64,000 nt of DNA from M1-B18 sp048264125 (GTDB lineage: Bacteria > Bacillota > Clostridia > Peptostreptococcales > Natronincolaceae): contig JBLXDM010000003.1 in assembly GCA_048264125.1 (NCBI GenBank), positions 124,001 through 188,000 of the forward strand. The letters run 5' to 3'. Positions 41,812-48,739 of the stretch are shown here, one piece after another. Under the pieces are notes generated by a model. The model was given only the letters and a program-made list of their open reading frames with translations, was not told the origin of the DNA and made no database searches. Within the stretch, counting starts at the first letter, position 1, and each line of letters opens with the position of its first letter. The translations under genes were made by a program, and so were the position numbers.

Positions 41812-42555
41812 ATGGCTTCCAATACTAAAATTGAATGGACAGAAACTTCTTGGAATCCTGTAACCGGCTGTACTAAAATAAGTAATGGTTGTAAAAATTG
41901 TTACGCTTGCAGTATGGCAAAGAGACTAAAGGCAATGGGCAATGTTCGATATAGAAATGAATTCGATATTACATTTCATTATGATTTATTGAAACAGCCT
42001 CTATCGTGGGTAAAACCTAGAAAAATATTTGTTAACTCAATGTCTGACTTATTTCATGAGGATATTCCTTTTGATTTTATTCAAGATGTATTTTCTACAA
42101 TGAGGAAGGCTCACTGGCATACATTCCAAATTTTAACTAAACGGTCTGACAGACTGAAAGATCTATCATCAAGCCTGCAGTGGCCTAACAATGTTTGGAT
42201 GGGTGTTTCTGTAGAAGACGATAATGTGAAGTATCGTATTGATGACTTGCGCCAATGCGCTGCAGAATTGAAATTTATTTCATTTGAGCCCTTACTCGGC
42301 AATATAGATAACGTTGATTTGACTCATATTGATTGGATTATTGTTGGAGGTGAATCAGGAGTAGGTGCTAGGCCCGTGAAAGTTGATTGGGTCAGAAATT
42401 TAAGGGACTCAGCTATAAACCAAGATGTAGCCTTCTTTTTTAAACAATGGGGTGGCGTAAACAAAAAAAAGAATGGCAGAGTTCTTGATGATAAAATTTG
42501 GGAACAGTACCCTAATACTTCTAAAGACGACGACATTTTAATGACTTTTCTATAA
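41812..42555 (+). CDS. DUF5131 (phage Gp37/Gp68) three-Cys-motif protein
   Basis: 247-aa protein with the family core at the N-terminus: KIEWTETSWNPVTGCTKISNGCKNCYACSMAKRL, cysteines C20, C27 and C30 (plus C33). It continues with PRKIFVNSMSDLFHEDIP, WMGVSVED, FEPLLGNI and WIIVGGESG, all family marks. The three-Cys spacing resembles a radical-SAM [4Fe-4S] site. Function is unknown; it is the partner of TcmP. GGGAGGTG precedes the ATG. Confidence 0.85.
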   Translation: MASNTKIEWTETSWNPVTGCTKISNGCKNCYACSMAKRLKAMGNVRYRNEFDITFHYDLLKQPLSWVKPRKIFVNSMSDLFHEDIPFDFIQDVFSTMRKAHWHTFQILTKRSDRLKDLSSSLQWPNNVWMGVSVEDDNVKYRIDDLRQCAAELKFISFEPLLGNIDNVDLTHIDWIIVGGESGVGARPVKVDWVRNLRDSAINQDVAFFFKQWGGVNKKKNGRVLDDKIWEQYPNTSKDDDILMTFL

Positions 42556-42596
42556 TTTAAGCAAAAAGCTATAATCTAATCTTCCGTTGTAAAAAA

Positions 42597-42719
42597 TTAA
42601 CAGCCTCTCGGCTGTTTTGTTTTTGAGTATGGATTTTTGTAGTCAATATTATAATACCTAACCCCATTGATAATAACCCACCTTACTCTTGCTACACCCA
42701 AGCTGATTGTCATTTGCAT
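42597..42719 (-). CDS. Possible 40-aa phage protein
   Basis: A 40-codon frame beginning MQMTISLGVARVRWVIING, with GGGGGAG seven bases ahead of the ATG. Its last codons lie in the terminator hairpin. Basic, beta-like; not recognised. The ribosome site supports it, the small size does not. Confidence 0.4.
   Translation of the reverse strand: MQMTISLGVARVRWVIINGVRYYNIDYKNPYSKTKQPRGC
42599..42624. terminator. Bidirectional terminator after DUF5131
   Basis: AACAGCC-TCTC-GGCTGTT stem followed by TTGTTTTT on the plus strand and ATTTTTT on the minus strand. Ends the TcmP/DUF5131 unit and, from the other side, the small minus-strand gene. Confidence 0.75.
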
Positions 42720-43078
42720 TTTGGACTCCCCCTTTGTCGAAAACACTTTATAGTAACAGCTGCTATGTACCTTTGTTTTCAGTATAGGGGTAATTCTAAA
42801 CCTAGTCAATTGGCTCTATGGGAGGCTTTCTCTATGGTAATTTATGTATTTAGAAATGTAAACTTCACCTGTAATGTTACCTTACTATTCAGCTTTTTTA
42901 ATATTTAAATTGAGTTATATAAATGAATTGTGTTCGCGATTTCAGGACATTGTTAACTCAAGTATTTTGTAGTAATTAATTGAATATGTGTCGAAGGTTG
43001 TCGCATAGATGTAAATTTTTTATATAAGTATTTTTTTACATAAGCTAGCCCTCTTGATTAAAGAGGGCTAGTAAGGGT
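42720..43078. other. Non-coding region downstream of the peptide gene
   Basis: No convincing protein frame. A perfect 10-11-bp hairpin (CTAGCCCTCTT...AGAGGGCTAG, 43045-43070) follows the peptide stop but has no T run. TGTGTCGAA at 42987-42995 recurs in inverted orientation upstream of the receptor gene. In SPbeta the matching place carries the regulatory RNA aimX, so an RNA may lie here. Confidence 0.35.
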
Positions 43079-43237
43079 CTAGTCTGGTCTTATTACTCCG
43101 TCATCACCAAAGGGTGTAACAATAGGGGAATTGGGGTCTGAATCTGGCCTTATTACTCCGTCATCGCCAGCAAATGCTGCAGAAGTATAGCCTACTAAAA
43201 TAAGTGCTACACATATGATGCTTAACCACTTTTTCAT
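43079..43237 (-). CDS. Secreted signal peptide precursor (AimP/Phr-like)
   Basis: 52-aa pre-peptide. Residues 1-23 are a signal peptide: MKKW, hydrophobic LSIICVALILVGYT, and an AxA-type site SAAFA-GDD. The mature 29 residues begin with GDDGVIRPD and end with exactly GDDGVIRPD at the C-terminus; the linker is SDPNSPIVTPF. The two coding copies agree at 24 of 27 bases. The ATG overlaps the stop of the receptor gene (ATGA, 43234-43237), as in Rap-Phr and AimR-AimP pairs. The active peptide is probably cut from the C-terminal repeat. Confidence 0.85.
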   Translation of the reverse strand: MKKWLSIICVALILVGYTSAAFAGDDGVIRPDSDPNSPIVTPFGDDGVIRPD

Positions 43238-44445
43238 AGCTCTCCCTCATTTCTCTTAATTTTTAATAACACATCTAGTGTTACTCCTTTAATTTCGAGA
43301 ATTATTCGGTTATCTCCTGCTGTATTGCAAAAACTTAGCAAATTGTCGAGCAATTTATTTAGGTGCTCATTATTGCTAAGACTATTAGTCAGCTTTTTAA
43401 AAGAACTTACTAAAAAATCTACATTTTCTTTCACTAATATCGAATTATTTAACAAGGAAATTAGGTCATCAATTAAGGTATGAGCATTTCCTGAGTTTAT
43501 TGATAAGTACGTGTCTATTATTGAAGCCTTGCGCTCTATGTCAGATATTAAAGGCAAGTTTTTTAAAGCTTTGTTAATAAAGTGTAGTGCTTTATCTGTT
43601 TCGTCATAATCACAATAAAGGTTAGCGATATTATTTAATGCAGCGCTTTCTATATCTTTGCTTTTAGACTTATATAAGGCCTTCCGATACCATTCCAAGG
43701 CAAACTTTTTCTTAGAGTCAAGCTTATAGGATAATCCAATGTTTAGCATCGCCTTAGCTGCCTGGTCATCGCTGGGGGCTAGGTCTAAAGCCAAGTATAG
43801 TTTTTCTCTTGCCTGAGCAGTCTTCTTATATCGATTTAGTGCAGCTCCATAGAAATAGTAATATGTGTACTGTTCCTCTATATTGCATGACTCAACAAGA
43901 AAATCTACTTCCTCCAGCAGAGCCATGCAGCTTTTATAGTCATTTATATGCATATACGCTAATTGCACAGTGTAATAGACATAGAGACCTTCAAAATTGG
44001 AGTTTAGACATTCTTTAAGCACTTGTCCTAAGATTTCTACGGCCTCACTGGTATTTCCGATGTTAAATTTGTAGATGCCTAAATTGGCTTTAGATATGAG
44101 TATGTGGTACTGATCTGAGTTTTTTGCAGCTAGTTTATGTAGTTCTGATATAACTTCTATATCCCTAATATCGGTATACTGCTTTATGTTTTCTTTTACC
44201 CGTATAACATATGTATTTACCTGTTTTGAAACGCTATGTATAATTCTTTTATACTCTTTACCAACGAGCGTTTCGACCTTTTTTATGAATCTTTCATTTT
44301 TAATTACCGCTAATGATAAATATTGATTAAAGGTTGTATTATATAGGCCAAAATACTCAGGAAAGTTCATGCCTGAATGATACATAAATAAGTAATCCTT
44401 CAGCTGCTTTCCCTCGCCTATCAAGTTTATTTCAGTTAGTTTCAT
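43234..44445 (-). CDS. RRNPP-type TPR receptor (Rap/AimR-like)
   Basis: 403-aa helical protein made of tetratricopeptide repeats. Repeats are visible from residue 100 on: KANLGIYKFNIGNTSEAVEILGQV, YYFYGAALNRYKKTAQAREKLYLAL, AMLNIGLSYKLDSKKKFALEWYRKAL and AALNNIANLYCDYDETDKALHFINKAL. The first 70 residues are a separate helical domain without a clear HTH. Length (AimR is 386 aa) and place next to a secreted pre-peptide identify a peptide receptor of the Rap/AimR kind. It binds the imported peptide and then changes DNA or protein binding; which one is inferred. AGGGGGGTG precedes the ATG. Confidence 0.8.
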   Translation of the reverse strand: MKLTEINLIGEGKQLKDYLFMYHSGMNFPEYFGLYNTTFNQYLSLAVIKNERFIKKVETLVGKEYKRIIHSVSKQVNTYVIRVKENIKQYTDIRDIEVISELHKLAAKNSDQYHILISKANLGIYKFNIGNTSEAVEILGQVLKECLNSNFEGLYVYYTVQLAYMHINDYKSCMALLEEVDFLVESCNIEEQYTYYYFYGAALNRYKKTAQAREKLYLALDLAPSDDQAAKAMLNIGLSYKLDSKKKFALEWYRKALYKSKSKDIESAALNNIANLYCDYDETDKALHFINKALKNLPLISDIERKASIIDTYLSINSGNAHTLIDDLISLLNNSILVKENVDFLVSSFKKLTNSLSNNEHLNKLLDNLLSFCNTAGDNRIILEIKGVTLDVLLKIKRNEGEL

Positions 44446-44688
44446 TTAGTACACCCCCCTTTTGTTAGCCTGCAAATTTATTTTACCATAAAATTATTTT
44501 ATTTTAGTAATATTTTTTGAATATTTCGACACAATTCGCCAAACAATAAATTTTACGTGTTTTATAATGTTTTTAAGTGTTGTATGTTTTACAGACAAAA
44601 ATTTAATTTAACACACTTATACATACTCTGCTAAATAGAATGATACCTTTATCTAACTTAATAATTAAAACGAAAGGAATAAAAACTT
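44446..44688. promoter_or_regulatory. Divergent control region of receptor and recombinase-fold gene
   Basis: 243 bp, very AT-rich. TTGTGT-N16-TATTAC faces the receptor gene, and TAAGTGT (44574-44580) is repeated inverted as ACACTTA (44613-44619) 32 bp apart. TTCGACACA at 44525-44533 matches, inverted, the motif at 42987. These are candidate operators; no binding is known. Confidence 0.4.
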
Positions 44689-45687
44689 ATGAATCGAAAT
44701 TTCTTGGTATTTGAAAAAGATATACGCAATCTAATTATTGAAAGCAAAAAATACAAAAGGCAGACGAAGTATGAGAATGAATTAGATGCTTTTCTTGTAT
44801 ATTTACGAAAAAATAATGTAGATGATAGAATTCTTAAATTATCTACAGAGGACATCGATGATTATTTATTAGACTGTATTAATATAAGCAAAATCACAAC
44901 CAAAGGGACTCTTGAAACACATATAGCTGCCCTGAAATATGCATTTCAATATCTAATCAAACTAAATTATCGTTACGATGATTTATTGGGCTATCTTTTT
45001 GGTGCTGATATAAAAAACAAGAATTATGAAATTTTAGATGATATTGCTCCAAAAGAGATAATATCATTAGAAAAAATTCATGGCATACTTGATTATCTCA
45101 ACAATTATCTAGATAACGAGCAAGGAAGTAAACACTATGCAAAAATCCAAGTGGTGAGTATATATATAAAACTAAACATATTATTGCCTTTAAAACCTAG
45201 TGGAATGTTTGATTTATGTTTTAGTAACTTTGATAAAGATTTTAAGACTATCACTTATAACCATTGTATAATTTCTATTCCTAGAAGTTTAGGTAATGAG
45301 ATTAAGAAAGTGATTTTAAATATGACAAGTAAGCATGCACAAGATGATTTATTTTTTAAAGCAATTTCTCAAAATGATATCAATACTGCAAAACTCAGCA
45401 ATTGGTTTAGTTCTGTTCTATCTTATATTGGCATAGACCCTTCTACAAATTTACCTCGTGGAGCAAAGCTTAAACGAGATGGTTATTCATATCCTGTTGA
45501 ATCCATTAAGACCTCTGTGATATATCATATGATAAATCATGGAGCTAATATTTTGTTCTTATCTTATTTAACTGGCTTAAGCCTAGAAACTTTAAACAAT
45601 GAGATTAATATCAAATTTGACAAGGCATCATTCTTAGAAAATTATAATTCTACGCTTGCTAATATAAGAGTTTTAGAAATCATTTAA
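44689..45687 (+). CDS. Catalytically dead tyrosine-recombinase-fold protein
   Basis: 332-aa protein with the two-domain recombinase fold: a SAM-like half (RQTKYENELDAFLVYLRKNN...IDDYLLDC...ALKYAFQYLIK) and a catalytic half where the active site is lost. The box-I Arg is replaced (LLPLKPSGMFDL), HxLRH and LGH are absent (MINHGANILFLSYLTGLSLETLN), and no C-terminal Tyr sits in place. This matches the SPbeta master repressor MrpR/YopR in kind: a recombinase fold used as a repressor in the arbitrium locus. It is divergent to the receptor gene. Similarity is by architecture only. Confidence 0.6.
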   Translation: MNRNFLVFEKDIRNLIIESKKYKRQTKYENELDAFLVYLRKNNVDDRILKLSTEDIDDYLLDCINISKITTKGTLETHIAALKYAFQYLIKLNYRYDDLLGYLFGADIKNKNYEILDDIAPKEIISLEKIHGILDYLNNYLDNEQGSKHYAKIQVVSIYIKLNILLPLKPSGMFDLCFSNFDKDFKTITYNHCIISIPRSLGNEIKKVILNMTSKHAQDDLFFKAISQNDINTAKLSNWFSSVLSYIGIDPSTNLPRGAKLKRDGYSYPVESIKTSVIYHMINHGANILFLSYLTGLSLETLNNEINIKFDKASFLENYNSTLANIRVLEII

Positions 45688-45871
45688 CTAATTTCATAAG
45701 AGTCGAATGACAATTTAATGATTTTGGTTTTTGCAAACAATAACACACTATAGTACTTTAAAACAACAATAAATACCAAGGCAACTTCCTTCTATATTTT
45801 ACTTAGGGCCCCTGTAGAGAGCATAAAATTTTGCTATACTTGTCCCATATACATATAAGGGGGACGGGTCT

Positions 45872-46984
45872 ATGAAGGGTTCTATAATTAAAAGAGGTAA
45901 TAAGTACTCTATCGTGATAGATGCTCCAAAAAAGGAAGATGGTAAGCGTAACCAGGTGTGGATTTCAGGCTTTGATAAAAAGCCTGATGCAGAAAAGGCT
46001 TTGCCGAGAATACTTGTGGAAATTATGGACGGAAAATTTGTTGATCCTGATAAGATTACTCTACGTGAATATCTAGACTTATATTTGAAAGATCATGCTA
46101 AGCAGAATTTAGCAGCTACGACATATCAAAAGTATTACTACGCCAGTAAAAAAGTAAAAGGTGTTATAGGAGATTATAAAATTCAAGAGTTAAGGCCTAG
46201 ACATATACAGCGTTTTGTTAATGAGCTTAATGAAAATAATGCTGAACGCTCTACTATCTCCAGCTATATAGCTGCTTTGAAGGCAGCATTTAACCAAGCT
46301 ATAAAATGGCAAATAGTTAATAACAATCCCTGTTGTGGAGTATCGATGCCTAAAAGTACATCGGTAAAATTGAATATACTCATGCCGAATCAGATGCAGG
46401 ATTTATTATCTGTGTCTAAGGACCATGTATTATATCCTGTAATACTTTTGGGGTTAATGTGTGGTATGCGGAGAGGTGAAATATTGGGTTTAACATGGAA
46501 GGACATTGATTTATCTATAGGTAAGATTTATATTCAGAACAGCATGGTTCAAGCTGGTGAAGATATCATATACAAGGATACGAAAACATCTTCAGGAAGA
46601 AGGCAGATAGATATATCAAAAAAGTTAACGAATTTTTTAATTAGTACAAAACAAAAGCAGTTGGAAAATAAGTCTCTTTTTGGAAATAAGTATATCGATA
46701 ATGACTTTGTGTGTAAAAGGATGGATGGTAGTCTCTTTAGACCTGACTATATACCTAAGGCCTTTAAAAAGCTATTAAGGGAAGCTGGGTTACCTGAGAT
46801 TAGTTTCCACGACTTGAGGCATACCCATGCCTCTATGCTGCTATTAGCCGGTGAGAATCCTAAGGTAGTGCAAGAAAGATTAGGACATAGCAGTATTCAA
46901 GTTACGCTTGATACATATAGCCATTTGATGCCTTCTATGCAGAAATCTGCAGCTGAAAAGGCAGAGGGGCAAGTAGATTTTTAA
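45872..46984 (+). CDS. int: Prophage integrase (tyrosine recombinase)
   Basis: 370-aa enzyme that inserts the phage into tRNA-Thr. Residues 1-58 form an AP2-like arm-binding domain (IIKRGNKYSIVID, KRNQVWISGF), 62-155 the core-binding domain, and the catalytic domain has R200, K238, H313-DL-R316-H317, H339 and Y349. Its gene lies 16 bp before the arm repeat and 36 bp before the attachment core. It has its own -10-like TATACT at 45835. Confidence 0.93.
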   Translation: MKGSIIKRGNKYSIVIDAPKKEDGKRNQVWISGFDKKPDAEKALPRILVEIMDGKFVDPDKITLREYLDLYLKDHAKQNLAATTYQKYYYASKKVKGVIGDYKIQELRPRHIQRFVNELNENNAERSTISSYIAALKAAFNQAIKWQIVNNNPCCGVSMPKSTSVKLNILMPNQMQDLLSVSKDHVLYPVILLGLMCGMRRGEILGLTWKDIDLSIGKIYIQNSMVQAGEDIIYKDTKTSSGRRQIDISKKLTNFLISTKQKQLENKSLFGNKYIDNDFVCKRMDGSLFRPDYIPKAFKKLLREAGLPEISFHDLRHTHASMLLLAGENPKVVQERLGHSSIQVTLDTYSHLMPSMQKSAAEKAEGQVDF

Positions 46985-47000
46985 TGTAAAAATATGGATT

Positions 47001-47020
47001 GTTAGCAGTTTGTTAGCAAA
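47001..47020. repeat. Candidate integrase arm-type site, right
   Basis: Two GTTAGCA motifs 11 bp apart, matching 2557-2576 at 19 of 20 positions. It abuts the attachment core directly. Confidence 0.55.
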
Positions 47021-47121
47021 ATATAAAACCCACCCCCAGCAATCCTGCTAAAAGTGAGTTTTTTCAACTATGTATGGAGCTGATGAGCGGACTCGAACCG
47101 CCGAACCTCTTCCTTACCAAG
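47021..47121. repeat. Right attachment core
   Basis: 101 bp, 100 of them identical to 2326-2426. It contains the terminator of the tRNA and the tRNA 3' half to the anticodon loop. Crossover probably occurs in or near that loop, where identity stops. Confidence 0.93.
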
Positions 47122-47151
47122 GAAGTGCTCTACCTACTGAGCTACATCAGC
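47075..47151 (-). tRNA. tRNA-Thr (anticodon GGU)
   Basis: Full cloverleaf on the minus strand: acceptor GCTGATG/CATCAGC, D arm GCTC..GAGC, anticodon stem CTTCC/GGAAG with loop TTGGTAA (anticodon GGT), T arm with TTCGAGT, discriminator T and encoded CCA. The 3' half comes from the phage copy of the core, so the gene stays functional after integration. Confidence 0.95.
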
Positions 47152-47268
47152 ATTTTATATTCCGTCCCTTTGGGCACTAGATTATTATATAACATTTCTA
47201 TCCCTGTGTAAAGGACAAAATATAATTTTTTTCTACGAAAATTTTGTCTTATTCCTTCATTTTCACCT

Positions 47269-48516
47269 TCACAATGTATAAATTCTAACCTTCATTATTC
47301 TATTCTTTGTAATCTCCTCTGTCTTAAATCTAATATCCTTGTAGACAATTACCTCACTTTGCTTTGGAAGCCTTCCCAGCTCTCCTATGATAAAGCCTCC
47401 TATAGAGTCAAAATCCTCAGTATCTAGATTAATACTCAGCATATCGTTAACCATGCTTATTTTAGCGCTGCCATTGACCAGGTACTCCCCCTCCTTTATT
47501 ATTTCGATCTCTATATCCTGTTCGTCATACTCATCTTGAATTTCCCCCACTATCTCCTCAATTAAATCCTCTATCGTTACTATTCCCGCTGTGCCGCCGT
47601 ACTCGTCCAGCACTACAGCAAAATGAAGTCTGCTTTTCTTCATTATCTTGAATAGCTCTGTAATTCGTTTGAATTCAAAAGTATAATAGGGCTTACGCAT
47701 ATACTTAGCAATACTGAAGTCCTTCTGTATCTCATCTATAAAGGCAATGTCCTTTATATTTATAATTCCTATTATATCATCTATACTATCCTGATATACC
47801 GGATATCTTGAAAATTGCTCCTCTCTTATAGTACTCATAATTTCGTCAAAGCCAGTATTGACGTTAAAAGCAACGATATCCGTCCGTTGTACCATGACAT
47901 CATGGATATTTAAATCACCAAATTCAAAAACATTATAAATCATCTGCTTTTCCTCAACCTCTAATACCCCCTCCTCATGGCTGACGGTAACTATTGTCTT
48001 AAGCTCTTCCTCTGTAATATAGGGTCGATCCTTGTCCACAGTTATGCCAAATAATCTGATGAGCCTGTTAGTCACATAGGTAAAGACAAGAACAACCGGA
48101 TTTAATAGAGTAATTATTAGAGCTAGGGGCTTCGCAACCAGCAGTGCAATTCTTTCATTTTTTTTTGCAGCTAAAGACTTTGGTGTAATTTCAGCAAATA
48201 CCAACACCAATACTGTCATTATGGCTGTAGCAATAGCAACTCCGTTATTACCATACATATCCACTGCCAATGAGGTTGCCAGAGCAGAGGCTCCGATATT
48301 GACAGCATTATTCCCTACAAGAATAGTGCTGAGAAGCTTTCCTGGATTGTCTATCATCCGCTGTACAGAATTTGCTCCAGATACGCCATCCTCCAGCATA
48401 TGTCTTACCCTTATTTTACTGATTGACATTAGAGCAGTTTCCGAAGCAGAGAAAAAAGCTGATAGGATAAGTAATATCAAGAGAATCATTATCCTCCAAA
48501 TAAAGTCTACCTTCAA
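47269..48516 (-). CDS. CNNM/CorC-type membrane protein (hemolysin family)
   Basis: 415-aa membrane protein: a DUF21 transmembrane domain (about 1-170; SAFFSASETALMSISKIRVRHMLEDG, then hydrophobic helices), a CBS pair (VMVQRTDIVAFNV, FSRYPVYQDSIDDIIGIINIKD, RLHFAVVLDEYGGTAGIVTIEDLIEEIVGEIQDEYD) and a CorC_HlyC C-terminal domain (ELGRLPKQSEV). It takes part in magnesium or cobalt balance. TTG start with AGAGGTG seven bases before. Confidence 0.88.
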   Translation of the reverse strand: MKVDFIWRIMILLILLILSAFFSASETALMSISKIRVRHMLEDGVSGANSVQRMIDNPGKLLSTILVGNNAVNIGASALATSLAVDMYGNNGVAIATAIMTVLVLVFAEITPKSLAAKKNERIALLVAKPLALIITLLNPVVLVFTYVTNRLIRLFGITVDKDRPYITEEELKTIVTVSHEEGVLEVEEKQMIYNVFEFGDLNIHDVMVQRTDIVAFNVNTGFDEIMSTIREEQFSRYPVYQDSIDDIIGIINIKDIAFIDEIQKDFSIAKYMRKPYYTFEFKRITELFKIMKKSRLHFAVVLDEYGGTAGIVTIEDLIEEIVGEIQDEYDEQDIEIEIIKEGEYLVNGSAKISMVNDMLSINLDTEDFDSIGGFIIGELGRLPKQSEVIVYKDIRFKTEEITKNRIMKVRIYTL

Positions 48517-48739
48517 TTTATTACACCTCTTTCAGGTTATGAAACTCAATTGTTGTTATATAGTATAGCAATAAATCGGCAAATTATTAAAGGCTTTAGA
48601 AAATTACCCTTTTCTAAATCTTCAAATGCTAGATTCAAAATAAAATTTCTTTGTGTTTTCTTCATAAAAACACTTGTGTTTTTACCGTGGATTGTATACA
48701 ATATTCTTAATTTACTTTTATAGAATGGAGGACAATGAC

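Larger units (their letters stand above)
2326..47121. mobile_element. Contractile-tailed prophage integrated in tRNA-Thr
   Basis: A 44.7-kb element lies between two 101-bp direct repeats, each holding the 3' half of tRNA-Thr. It contains, in order, an integrase, an immunity switch, replication and partition genes, packaging, HK97-type head, XkdK-type contractile tail and lysis genes, so it is a complete temperate phage by gene content. Decay is limited to a broken cytosine methyltransferase and small fragments. Whether it is inducible cannot be seen from sequence. Confidence 0.95.

Noticed and set aside
43045..43070. Perfect hairpin after the peptide gene
   Set aside because: No T run on either strand, so not called a terminator.
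43234..44445. Reading the TPR protein as a plain Rap phosphatase
   Set aside because: No Spo0F-type target is expected in a phage, and it sits in the lysogeny arm; Rap-like or AimR-like cannot be split by sequence alone, so both are named.
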